This document shows positions 18,288 through 25,974 of a stretch of DNA of 55,487 nucleotides, piece after piece; position 1 is the first letter of the stretch, and the number at the start of each line of letters is the position of its first letter. A model generated the notes under the pieces. That model was not told where the DNA came from and ran no database searches. It was given only the letters and a program-made list of their open reading frames with translations. A program made the position numbers and the translations under genes. This DNA is from an uncultured beta proteobacterium. GTDB lineage: Bacteria > Pseudomonadota > Gammaproteobacteria > Burkholderiales > Burkholderiaceae_B. Where the stretch lies: the NCBI GenBank assembly GCA_903932425.1, contig CAIZGG010000486.1:1-55487 (forward strand), read 5' to 3'.

Positions 18288-19697
18288 ATGCCACACCCGT
18301 CTTCTTCGCCCGAGACCCTCTCGTATTTTGATGCAATCAACATTGGTTCGCTTAGAAAAGAGTTTCCGGTTGGAACAGATTTTCTGAACAAGTTTGTGGG
18401 GATGAGCCCTGCAAACTTGCGCATCTGGCAAGAGGCGCTCTTTGCTAAACAACTGAAACGCGCCTGGCAAATTCCGTTTTATCAACGGCTGTGGGGTGAC
18501 GCAGGCATACACACAACCGACATCCAGTCACTCGATGATCTTTCTAAATTACCTAGTTTTGGTAAGCATGAAATCATGGCCTCCGTCGAGCGAAAACCTC
18601 CGTTCGGCGATCACCATGGTCGAGATATTCCGGTCGACGGCAAGATCATTCCAATGGTATTGCAATCAACGAGCGGCACCACCGGTCGACCACAACCACT
18701 GCTCTACAGTCCGCGCGCGCGTGAAGTACAAAATCTCATGCTCGCGCGAGCGTATTTAATGGCGGGGATGTGTGCAAGTGACGTCGTGCATTCTGTGTAT
18801 GGGCATGGCCTGGTGAACGGCGGTCATTACATACGTGAAGCAGTTTTGCACTTTACTGAGGCATTGTTTGTGTCAGCAGGCACCGGAATCGAGACCTCAT
18901 CGATCAAACAGGTCGAATTCATGCGCGACTTTGGTGCAACTGTGATTGTTGGTTTTGCGGATTACATTAAGCGCCTTGCCGAAGTTGCACATGAGCAAGG
19001 CCTCGTTCCAGGTCGAGACATTCCGTTGCGGATGATCTGCGGTCATCTTTCAAAAGATGCGCGTGACGCTTTGTCAGCGGCCTGGGGTGGCGCCGAACTT
19101 TTTGACTGGTATGGCGTGGGTGACACTGGGCTTATCGCCGCCGAAGGCTCAGACCACGACGGTCTGCACGTCATGGAAGATGCGCACTGGATCGAAATTT
19201 GCGATGTGGATACCGGTAAACCTGTCGCGTCAGAGGCTCCTGGCGATCTAATTGCCACCTGTTTATTTACAGATGATATTTTTCCTATTATTCGTTTCAA
19301 CACGCACGACGTTACACGCTTCTTGCCTGGCCCCTCAAAGCTGAACTTGCCCTTTCGCCGCATCGAGGGTTTTTTGGGTCGTAGCGACAACATGGTCAAA
19401 CTCAGAGGCATTAACGTGTTTCCGCAGGCGCTCTCATCGATTTTGGCCGGCTCGCCAGGCTTTAGCGGAGAATACCTTTGCACCTTGACGCGCGATCAGT
19501 CGGGTCGAGAAGACCTACTGGTCAGTATTGAAACCTCTGAAACCGCCTCCGACGTGCTTGCCGCGCATTACCGTGAACTTTTAAAAAGAAAACTGGGCGT
19601 CGAAGTGAAAGTTGAGCTCGTTGCCCCAACGGCGCTGGCTTCACTCACCGGCGTTGAAGCCCGTCAAAAACCCATCCGTCTGCTCGATCGTCGCTAA
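18288..19697 (+). CDS. Phenylacetate-CoA ligase-like (PaaK family) AMP-forming ligase
   Basis: A 469-residue AMP-forming adenylating enzyme of the PaaK branch, which activates aryl or acyl acids to CoA thioesters. The P-loop is STSGTTGRPQP near residue 126, the second motif is DWYGVGDTG, the third is IIRFNTHDVT, and GRSDNMVKLRGINVFPQ opens the C-terminal domain. An AAGGTGA site five bases before the ATG fixes the start; the longer frame from 18207 is not needed. A GAF protein follows ten bases after its stop. It is divergent from the Liv operon, so it may activate an acid derived from the imported compound. The acid is unknown. Confidence 0.85.
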   Translation: MPHPSSSPETLSYFDAINIGSLRKEFPVGTDFLNKFVGMSPANLRIWQEALFAKQLKRAWQIPFYQRLWGDAGIHTTDIQSLDDLSKLPSFGKHEIMASVERKPPFGDHHGRDIPVDGKIIPMVLQSTSGTTGRPQPLLYSPRAREVQNLMLARAYLMAGMCASDVVHSVYGHGLVNGGHYIREAVLHFTEALFVSAGTGIETSSIKQVEFMRDFGATVIVGFADYIKRLAEVAHEQGLVPGRDIPLRMICGHLSKDARDALSAAWGGAELFDWYGVGDTGLIAAEGSDHDGLHVMEDAHWIEICDVDTGKPVASEAPGDLIATCLFTDDIFPIIRFNTHDVTRFLPGPSKLNLPFRRIEGFLGRSDNMVKLRGINVFPQALSSILAGSPGFSGEYLCTLTRDQSGREDLLVSIETSETASDVLAAHYRELLKRKLGVEVKVELVAPTALASLTGVEARQKPIRLLDRR

Positions 19698-19707
19698 AGG
19701 AACCCGT

Positions 19708-20328
19708 ATGTCCGCCTCACAAACGTTTACCGATCAAGTCTTCAGCATGCTTGAAGAGCGTGGTCAGGCTGCGCTCAATGCGCAAGACCCCATCTCTGCG
19801 ATGCATGAGTTGATGCAAGGCTGTTTTGATACGCTCGGCGATCGAACTGCGCAGCTAAAGCCTGGCGCCTTGCTGGCGGGCGAACATCAGTATTTTGTCG
19901 CGGGTGCCTTCTTTGTGACGCCTGACAGACGCTATCACATGATCTGTGGCAATGTTGGTTTTCCACCCGAACAAGAACGTCTGTGCATACCGATTGACGG
20001 TGGCCATCCGGGTCAAGTCTATGCTTCGAAAGCCAAAAAAATCTTAAAAAATACTGACGAGCATGGCACGTTTCGGCAGTATCTCAAATCTTCTCGTATG
20101 GGTTCAACAGTCTTTGCCCCGTTAATCTGGCAAGGGCAGTTTATTGGTCAACTCATTGTTGCAGCACAAGCCCGCAACACGATGCGCGACGAAGATCTTC
20201 AAGCACTGGTTGTTGTTGCTCGCCTGGCAGCGTCAGTATGGGTGGCGAAAGGTGGTCCTCAATGGCTCACGGCCAACTACCCACCAGAAAACGGGTTCTA
20301 TGTTGACCGTGAAGGCGTCAAAGACTAA
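19708..20328 (+). CDS. GAF-domain protein, cotranscribed with the PaaK-like ligase
   Basis: A 206-residue soluble protein that is essentially one GAF-like domain. Visible parts are YHMICGNVGFPPEQ, GQVYASKAKKI, the core SSRMGSTVFAPLIWQGQFIGQLIVAAQ, and DEDLQALVVVARLAA. GAF domains bind small molecules or detect redox state, but no output domain is attached. An AAAGG site lies before the ATG, ten bases after the ligase stop, so both genes are on one transcript. It may bind the ligase substrate or another pathway compound. Its 3' end overlaps the convergent deacetylase gene by 11 bp. Confidence 0.75.
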   Translation: MSASQTFTDQVFSMLEERGQAALNAQDPISAMHELMQGCFDTLGDRTAQLKPGALLAGEHQYFVAGAFFVTPDRRYHMICGNVGFPPEQERLCIPIDGGHPGQVYASKAKKILKNTDEHGTFRQYLKSSRMGSTVFAPLIWQGQFIGQLIVAAQARNTMRDEDLQALVVVARLAASVWVAKGGPQWLTANYPPENGFYVDREGVKD

Positions 20329-21217
20329 AGGGCACGTGCTTGGCGAAGTGTTCGGCGATCGCTTTACGCGTTGTGATCCAAGGGCCGTTGGGCTCTTGAC
20401 TGCGTTGTTTGGCATACGCTAAAAACTTTTCAAGTGCCCAGATTCTGCCTGGGCGACCAATGATGCGCAGATGCACACCCAGCGACATCATGTTCACCGT
20501 GTGTCTGCCTTCACCCAAGGCCCAGTCCAGGTTGTCGATGGCGTACTTCAGCCATTGATCTGGGGTGTACGAGGGCTCGGCCCACATCTTCATATCGTTG
20601 TTATCCATCTGGTAAGGCATCACCACAATTGGGCGTCCTTGAACATGATCCCAAAAGGGCTGATCATCGCTCAGGTCATCCATGTGATACGTGAAACCTT
20701 CTTCAATCAATAAGCGACGCGTATTCATCGTTGTCAGATAACGCGATAGCCAGCCAGCTGGCACTTGCCCAGTCGTGGCCGCAATCGAATCACGTGCTTT
20801 CACAATATAGGCGCGCTCTTCTTCTTCAGTCATATTGAATTGATGCGCCCAACGGTAGCCATGGGATGTGATTTCGTGGCCGAGCGCCACGATTTGACGC
20901 GTTAGCGCGGGCGCACGCTCAAGCGCTAAGGCACATGCCGTGAAGGTCGCTGTGATCTGATGTTGGTCTAACAAGCGAAGGACCCTTGGTGCGCCACGAT
21001 TTAAGCCATATTGGTAGTTGGATTCATTAATCAGACTACGTACCGAGTGCTTTAAGGCGATGCCCATTTCATCCACGGGCTCGGGATACTTATCACCGTC
21101 TTGAATATTGGCTTCGGCACCTTCCTCGACGTTGATGACGATAGAGAGGGCTAGATGTGAATCATTTGGCCATTGATAAGCTTTAGGAGGTGTCTCAATC
21201 GTCATCATCAAATCCAT
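20318..21217 (-). CDS. Polysaccharide-deacetylase-fold (PuuE allantoinase-like) hydrolase, copy 2
   Basis: A 299-residue NodB-fold protein. Of the three copies in the window this one looks closest to PuuE allantoinase: the first strand reads SIVINVEEGAE (PuuE has an NYEEGGE motif there), followed by the metal-binding GHEITSHGYRW and later MDDLSDDQPFW. No signal peptide is present. PuuE converts allantoin to allantoate without relation to classical allantoinase, so ring-opening of a ureide or imide is plausible. It is divergent from copy 3 with 73 bp between starts, and convergent with the GAF gene. Confidence 0.82.
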   Translation of the reverse strand: MDLMMTIETPPKAYQWPNDSHLALSIVINVEEGAEANIQDGDKYPEPVDEMGIALKHSVRSLINESNYQYGLNRGAPRVLRLLDQHQITATFTACALALERAPALTRQIVALGHEITSHGYRWAHQFNMTEEEERAYIVKARDSIAATTGQVPAGWLSRYLTTMNTRRLLIEEGFTYHMDDLSDDQPFWDHVQGRPIVVMPYQMDNNDMKMWAEPSYTPDQWLKYAIDNLDWALGEGRHTVNMMSLGVHLRIIGRPGRIWALEKFLAYAKQRSQEPNGPWITTRKAIAEHFAKHVPFSL

Positions 21218-21290
21218 GTAATCACTTGCAATCTGTTTCGTGTCAATCTAGCATGGTTTCTAACCGAGTTAAACCCATATCGAGAACGCC

Positions 21291-22187
21291 ATGCTACCTT
21301 CGCACAATCGCTTTCAATATTCAGGCATCAAATCTCGCCCTCAATTTAACTGGCCCGACAACAAACGCCTGGCGCTTTATATTGCGGTCAATATCGAACA
21401 TTTTCCGTACGGTGTTCAATGCGGTGTGGATCTGGATCGTCAAACCCAACCTTGGAGTCAGCGCAGTTGGTTGTGGCGCGAATACGGCAACCGTATCGGT
21501 GAATGGCGTCTGATTGAATTGTTTGATGAGCTCAAGCTCAATGTCGGCGTCATCGTCAACACTGAGAACTATGAGCACTGCCCCGACTTGATACAGGCCC
21601 ATCGTGCCCGTGGTGACGAAATGATTGCGCACGGACGTTCAAACGCCGAGCGTCAAATTGAAATGGATGTGGCAACTGAACGCACGATGATCAACGAAGT
21701 GACGGCGCTCATGCAAAAAGCGGATGGTAAGCGTCCACAGGGTTGGTTAAGCCCTTATCTGACGCCAAGCTTGAATACAACTGACTTGCTGGTTGAGGCC
21801 GATTATTCATATGTACTCGACTGGGGCATCTGTGATGAACAACCCTTCTGGGTCAAGAGCAAGGGCAAGCCCATTTTGTCAGTCCCTTATCCAATTGAGC
21901 TAAATGATCAGCCCGCGATTGCCTATCGACACAATTCGGCTCAAGAATATTGCGACATGATGGTCGAAAATTTTGAAGAAATGCTGCGACGCTCAGTGGA
22001 TTCGCCCTTAGTTTGCGCGATCTCATTGCATTCTTTCATTATGGGTCAGCCGTTTAGGCTGGCCCGCTTGCGCAAGGCCTTGCAACACATCATGTCGTAT
22101 CGCGATCAAATCTGGCTGACGACTCCGGGCGAGGTGGCGACGCATTATCGAAACCTACCGACTGAATTGCAGCTGCACGCCAAGTGA
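21291..22187 (+). CDS. Polysaccharide-deacetylase-fold (PuuE/NodB-like) hydrolase, copy 3
   Basis: A 298-residue NodB-fold protein and close paralogue of copy 1. Both begin with RFxYSxI, share KRLALYIAVNIEHF-type first strands, a WREYGNR block, HGRSNAER with the metal-binding His, and end with QPFRLARLRKALQHI. The Glu-His pair in the first strand replaces the Glu-Glu of copy 2. No signal peptide is visible. Shadow frames on both strands are not genes. Its place beside hydantoin enzymes suggests cyclic-amide hydrolysis. Confidence 0.83.
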   Translation: MLPSHNRFQYSGIKSRPQFNWPDNKRLALYIAVNIEHFPYGVQCGVDLDRQTQPWSQRSWLWREYGNRIGEWRLIELFDELKLNVGVIVNTENYEHCPDLIQAHRARGDEMIAHGRSNAERQIEMDVATERTMINEVTALMQKADGKRPQGWLSPYLTPSLNTTDLLVEADYSYVLDWGICDEQPFWVKSKGKPILSVPYPIELNDQPAIAYRHNSAQEYCDMMVENFEEMLRRSVDSPLVCAISLHSFIMGQPFRLARLRKALQHIMSYRDQIWLTTPGEVATHYRNLPTELQLHAK

Positions 22188-22286
22188 TTTCTATGAGCGT
22201 CGCTTCGGCGGCTCTCGCATCTTGTTGGCTGGAGGTTGAGCGCTGGGTTTGGCGCAGTGATTGGTGCCCCGTCGAGCGATCAACAA

Positions 22287-22697
22287 TCACTTCCGCTCGA
22301 TCAGCTCAAAGCCCACCATGCCAATCACCATTGCAGCCACGAAGATTAGTGCTTTCTCTTGACCCGCAGCCATCGATACCAAGGCGGGGCCTGGGCAAAA
22401 ACCGGCCAAACCCCAGCCCGCACCAAAGAGCAGGCTGCCAATCACAAGCCGCTTGTCGATCACGCTTGACTTCGGCAGGCTTAAGGCGCCACCTAAAAAA
22501 TTTCTCGTACGTTTTTTTGCTAAAGCAAATGCAAAAAAACCGACCAAAATCGCGCCGCCCATCACGAACGCGAGCGAGGGATCCCACTGACCGAAAAGAT
22601 CGAGAAAGCCCAATACTTTGCCCGGATCGGTCATGCCTGATAGCAACAGGCCTAAACCAAAAACGAGTCCAACAAGGAATTCACTGAGACGATGCAT
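22287..22697 (-). CDS. YeeE/YedE-type membrane protein (DUF6691), second half of split transporter
   Basis: A 136-residue membrane protein with four hydrophobic segments. Hallmarks are GLLLSGMTDPGKVLGFLD at the start and WGLAGFCPGPAL near residue 103, where the cysteine is the conserved residue thought to hand on sulfur species in YeeE/YedE transporters. The ATG at 22697 (MHRLSEFLVG) is 11 bp after the stop of the partner. Together the two make one full YeeE/YedE unit, as in PmpAB-type pairs, and lie in a BigR-type operon, so transport of sulfide-derived sulfur is expected. Confidence 0.88.
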   Translation of the reverse strand: MHRLSEFLVGLVFGLGLLLSGMTDPGKVLGFLDLFGQWDPSLAFVMGGAILVGFFAFALAKKRTRNFLGGALSLPKSSVIDKRLVIGSLLFGAGWGLAGFCPGPALVSMAAGQEKALIFVAAMVIGMVGFELIERK

Positions 22698-22708
22698 GAG
22701 AGTGCCTT

Positions 22709-23146
22709 TTAAAGAAGATGGCGCACGACAAAAACAACGGCGAACCCTGCGGCCATAAAGGCTAGGGTGGCAACCAAAGAGCGCGGTGATAAGCGTGCCA
22801 GGCCGCATACGCCATGCCCACTGGTACAGCCTGACCCATAGCGGGTACCCAAGCCCACCAACAGGCCTGCAATCACGAGCAGGGTCACATCTGCATCAAT
22901 GCGGGGGGCCGTCACAAGACTGCTCGGTACCACCGTGGTGAAGACCCAAGGCGCCGCGAAGATCCCTGCGAGGAAGGCGAGGCGCCAAAGCGTATCGTTG
23001 CGTTTGGGTGGAATCAGGCCGCCCAAGATGCCGCTGATACCCAAGATGCGACCATTGAGCAAAATAAATAATGCCGAGGCGAGCCCTAGTAATACCCCGC
23101 CTGTAAGCGAGGCCCAAGGCGTGAAGTGCGACCAGTCAATTGTCAT
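22709..23146 (-). CDS. YeeE/YedE-type membrane protein, first half of split transporter
   Basis: A 145-residue membrane protein with four hydrophobic segments. Typical motifs are [36 protein letters not shown]-type cysteines in the second half (written here across residues 105-125) and a hydrophobic C-terminus. Its ATG overlaps the TGA of the ArsR-family repressor gene by four bases, so the repressor is translationally coupled to the transporter it probably controls. Confidence 0.88.
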   Translation of the reverse strand: MTIDWSHFTPWASLTGGVLLGLASALFILLNGRILGISGILGGLIPPKRNDTLWRLAFLAGIFAAPWVFTTVVPSSLVTAPRIDADVTLLVIAGLLVGLGTRYGSGCTSGHGVCGLARLSPRSLVATLAFMAAGFAVVFVVRHLL

Positions 23147-23502
23147 TGCTGAACCCCTGTGTGATTGCAAAACTCTGCGTAAAGAACTTTCATGACGGCC
23201 ATGGCCGGTGGACTAGAGAATTGGTAGTAAATGTTTTTACCCTCGCGGCGGGTGCTGACAAGTTGCTCTTCACGTAGCACCGTCAGCTGCTGTGAAAGAG
23301 TGGGTTGCACGATGCCGAGCAACTCTTCGAGTTCGCCGACTCGCCGTTCGCCTTGCGCGAGTTGACAAAGAATCAAGAGCCGATCGGGATTAGCCAAGAC
23401 TTTCAGAAAGCGGCATGCCTGGGCGGCCGAGGCTTGCATCACTTGCAACTCAATTGCGCTCGACGAAGGCGAAATCTGTTGAGATACATCAAGCGTTGTC
23501 AT
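23143..23502 (-). CDS. bigR: ArsR-family persulfide-sensing repressor (BigR/SqrR type)
   Basis: A 119-residue winged-helix repressor. The recognition helix region is QPTLSQQLTVLREEQLV, followed by the wing RREGKNIYYQF. C46 (LILCQL) and C112 (AEFCNH) are 66 residues apart, the same spacing as the sensing pair C42/C108 that I recall for BigR and C41/C107 for SqrR, which form a di- or tetrasulfide bond with persulfides. It lacks an ArsR-type metal CxC motif. It sits between the YeeE/YedE pair and a divergent persulfide dioxygenase gene, as in bigR loci. A third cysteine, C30, is not part of that pair. Confidence 0.88.
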   Translation of the reverse strand: MTTLDVSQQISPSSSAIELQVMQASAAQACRFLKVLANPDRLLILCQLAQGERRVGELEELLGIVQPTLSQQLTVLREEQLVSTRREGKNIYYQFSSPPAMAVMKVLYAEFCNHTGVQQ

Positions 23503-23543
23503 AATAAAATATCTATATATAATTTATAAAATGATATATTATC
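23503..23543. promoter_or_regulatory. AT-rich operator/divergent promoter between bigR and persulfide dioxygenase
   Basis: The 81-bp gap between the two divergent starts holds a nearly pure A/T tract. Within it AATAAAATATC and GATATATTAT (from 23533) form an imperfect inverted repeat around TATATAATTTATA. BigR-type repressors bind AT-rich palindromes of this kind overlapping the promoters, so repression of both sides by the adjacent repressor is likely. Confidence 0.7.
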
Positions 23544-23583
23544 ACGGTACAAACTAATTTTGCAATGTTTTTAAGGAACGCTC

Positions 23584-24468
23584 ATGGGGCAGCAGGCAAG
23601 ATCTTCGGTCACACCAAGCGTGCACGGTATTTTTGACGCCAAGACTTGGACCGTGACGTATGTGGTGTACGAAAAGCCTGGGGCACCGTGCGCCATTATT
23701 GATCCCGTACTGGATTACGATCCAAAATCTGGCCGCACCAGTCATACGAGTGCCGATAAGGTCGTTGCCTTTGTGCGTGAGCAGAACCTGACGGTTCAAT
23801 GGATTTTAGAGACGCATGCCCATGCGGATCATCTGTCGGCTGGCGCTTACCTCAAGCAAGAGTTGGGTGGCAAACTCGCGATTGGAGAGCACATCACCGG
23901 TGTGCAAAGTGTATTTGCTGGCATCTTTAATCTTGAACCGTCCTTTAAACAAGATGGTTCGCAGTTTGATGTGCTGTTAGCCGACGGCGCTGAACTTGCA
24001 GTCGGTCAGCTCGTTGGCCACACGCTTTTCGTGCCAGGCCACACGCCCGCTTGTGTTGCATATCAATTTGGCGATGCCGTCTTTGTGGGCGATACGATGT
24101 TTATGCCTGACGTAGGCACAGCGCGTTGTGATTTTCCGGGTGGCGATGCGGCTACGTTGTATCACTCGGTCAAAAAATTATTGAGTCTTGCGCCTGACAC
24201 GCGACTGTTTATGTGTCATGACTATCCGCCGAACGACCGTGCGATTCAGTTTGAAACCACGGTTGCCGAGCAACGCGCAAACAACATCCATGTTCACGAT
24301 GGCGTCACCGAGGCTCAGTTCATCGAGATGCGGACCAAGCGTGACGCCACGCTTGAGATGCCAGTGTTGATATTGCCTGCGGTGCAGATCAATATTCGGG
24401 CCGGCGAGTTGCCACCGAAAGAGAGCAACGGCGTGGCCTATGTCAAGATTCCTCTGAACGTACTTTAA
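23584..24468 (+). CDS. blh: Persulfide dioxygenase (metallo-beta-lactamase fold, Blh/ETHE1-like)
   Basis: A 294-residue metallo-beta-lactamase-fold enzyme that oxidises glutathione persulfide to sulfite with O2, detoxifying sulfide. The THAHADH motif gives H78, H80 and D82/H83; H153 (PGHTPAC), D170 (VGDTMF) and H212 (MCHDYPP) complete the metal region. In persulfide dioxygenases a single iron is held by two His and one Asp. The DYDPKSGRT segment near residue 45 is characteristic of the Blh/SdoA branch. AAGGA precedes the ATG. It is divergent from the BigR-like gene, the arrangement in which Blh was named. Confidence 0.9.
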   Translation: MGQQARSSVTPSVHGIFDAKTWTVTYVVYEKPGAPCAIIDPVLDYDPKSGRTSHTSADKVVAFVREQNLTVQWILETHAHADHLSAGAYLKQELGGKLAIGEHITGVQSVFAGIFNLEPSFKQDGSQFDVLLADGAELAVGQLVGHTLFVPGHTPACVAYQFGDAVFVGDTMFMPDVGTARCDFPGGDAATLYHSVKKLLSLAPDTRLFMCHDYPPNDRAIQFETTVAEQRANNIHVHDGVTEAQFIEMRTKRDATLEMPVLILPAVQINIRAGELPPKESNGVAYVKIPLNVL

Positions 24469-24583
24469 AAAATTAATGCGTTTGTTTGAGCGATCACTGA
24501 AGATTTTGTTGATTGTTTTTAGTGCATTTTAAAAATTTGCGGGTCTTGTTGTTCAACTGTAGTTGCAGAAAAAAGGAAAAATC

Positions 24584-24787
24584 ATGAAACATAACGTTGG
24601 TGGTATCGATCGAGTTTTGCGTATCGCAGTAGGTTTGTTACTGATTGTTTTGGCAGCGAGTGGCAAGATCGGGCCTTGGGGTTGGCTAGGGGTCGTGGTG
24701 CTAGCCACCGGCGTATTCAGCTTTTGCGGGGCGTATAAGTTGTTTGGATTTAGCACTTGCCCGTTAAAGGTAACCAAGAATCAATAA
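24584..24787 (+). CDS. DUF2892/YgaP-type small inner-membrane protein
   Basis: A 67-residue membrane protein with two hydrophobic segments. The family pattern is clear: MKHNVGGIDRVLRIAVG at the start and GFSTCPL near the end, with a second Cys in FSFCGAY. In YgaP this domain is fused to a rhodanese that handles persulfide sulfur; here it stands alone, 115 bp after the persulfide dioxygenase. The ATG at 24584 has AAAAGGAAAA before it. A role in sulfur handling at the membrane is inferred from its place. Confidence 0.88.
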   Translation: MKHNVGGIDRVLRIAVGLLLIVLAASGKIGPWGWLGVVVLATGVFSFCGAYKLFGFSTCPLKVTKNQ

Positions 24788-24835
24788 ACGGTTTCTTGAA
24801 GTCACTTTAATACGCTCAGCGTACGTAGCGGTACA

Positions 24836-24884
24836 GACGAAGAAAATCGCCCACAGTGAAGTTCCGTGGGCGATTTTCTTCGTC
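24836..24884. terminator. Rho-independent terminator, probably bidirectional
   Basis: A perfect 19-bp stem (positions 24836-24854 pairing with 24866-24884, containing AAAATCGCCCAC) with an 11-base loop, and short T-rich tails. It separates the convergent DUF2892 gene and the 2-oxoacid oxidoreductase operon. Confidence 0.9.
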
Positions 24885-24918
24885 TTTAATGCACTTTCTC
24901 AATATAAGTTTCAGCGCC

Positions 24919-25974
24919 TTAACGCAGCGAGGCGTTGAGCTTTTTCAAAGCGTCAGCGCCCGGGCAGAGCTGCTTAGAATCAAACGCCGCCAACGGGGTG
25001 TCGCTGGTATTGAGCGCAGCATGCAGGTCGGTTGCGTCGGGGTCTAGGTACAACAAGCCAGTCACCACTTCGCCGCGCGCCTGATGTTCGTTGATGTAGC
25101 TCAGCGCGCCATAACGATCTGAAGGATCGTAGTCGTTATGCAGTTTGCGCAGACGCAGCGTCTTGCCATCGTGCTGTTCGACCTCAACGACCTGACCAGG
25201 TTCATATTGCGTGGTGATCTCATCGCGTGAGGTGAAAAAGTCGATCCGACTGACGGCTTCGTTATGTTCGCGCACATAGTCATAGCTCTTGGTGCTGCCG
25301 CTATGGTTGTTAAACGCGATGCAAGGGCTAATGACGTCGATAAAGGCGGCACCACCATGCCCAATCGCACCCTTGATGAGCGGCACCAGTTGTTCTTTGT
25401 CGCCCGAAAAGCTGCGGCCGACATAGGTTGCACCGAGTTGTAAGGCTAAGCCCACCAAGTCGATTGGGCTGTCATTGTTGACGACGCCCTTTTTGCTTTT
25501 CGAGCCACGGTCTGCGGTTGCTGAAAACTGGCCTTTTGTTAAACCATAGACTCCATTGTTTTCGACAATGTAGGCCATGCTGACGCCCCGACGCATCGCG
25601 TTGGCAAATTGACCCAAACCGATCGAGGCTGAGTCACCATCGCCAGAGACGCCTAAATAAATAAGCTCGCGATTTGCAAGATTGGCGCCGGTCAAAACTG
25701 ACGGCATACGACCATGAACGGTATTAAAGCCGTGTGAGGCGCCCAGAAAGTAGTCAGGGGTCTTTGAGCTGCAACCAATGCCAGATAGTTTCGCTACGCG
25801 ATGGGGTTCGATATCGAGCTCCCAGCAGGCTTGCACAATGGCCGCTGAAATCGAATCGTGGCCACAGCCTGCGCAGAGCGTCGAGACGCGTCCTTCGTAA
25901 TCGCGCCGCGTGTAGCCAACTTTATTTTGGACAAGGCTAGGGTGATGTAGGGCGGGCTTAGTGATGAAAGTCAT
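24919..25974 (-). CDS. korB: 2-oxoacid:ferredoxin oxidoreductase beta subunit (KorB-like)
   Basis: A 351-residue thiamine-diphosphate-binding subunit. CAGCGHDS near residue 34 and GIGCSSKTP contribute iron-sulfur ligands. The ThDP/Mg motif runs from GDGDSASIGLGQ to NNGVYGLTKGQ. With the alpha subunit it oxidatively decarboxylates a 2-oxoacid (2-oxoglutarate is most likely from the KorB resemblance) to the acyl-CoA, reducing ferredoxin. Its ATG overlaps the alpha-subunit TGA by four bases. A long terminator lies 35 bp past its stop. Confidence 0.9.
   Translation of the reverse strand: MTFITKPALHHPSLVQNKVGYTRRDYEGRVSTLCAGCGHDSISAAIVQACWELDIEPHRVAKLSGIGCSSKTPDYFLGASHGFNTVHGRMPSVLTGANLANRELIYLGVSGDGDSASIGLGQFANAMRRGVSMAYIVENNGVYGLTKGQFSATADRGSKSKKGVVNNDSPIDLVGLALQLGATYVGRSFSGDKEQLVPLIKGAIGHGGAAFIDVISPCIAFNNHSGSTKSYDYVREHNEAVSRIDFFTSRDEITTQYEPGQVVEVEQHDGKTLRLRKLHNDYDPSDRYGALSYINEHQARGEVVTGLLYLDPDATDLHAALNTSDTPLAAFDSKQLCPGADALKKLNASLR

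Noticed and set aside
19043-19483. 146-residue open frame on the minus strand inside the PaaK-like gene
   Set aside because: Antisense to a gene with complete adenylate-forming motifs; no recognisable domain and no ribosome-binding site.
22287-22808. Longer 173-residue form of the DUF6691 protein
   Set aside because: The extra N-terminus overlaps the upstream gene and is unlike the family; MHRLSEFLVG at 22697 is the natural start.
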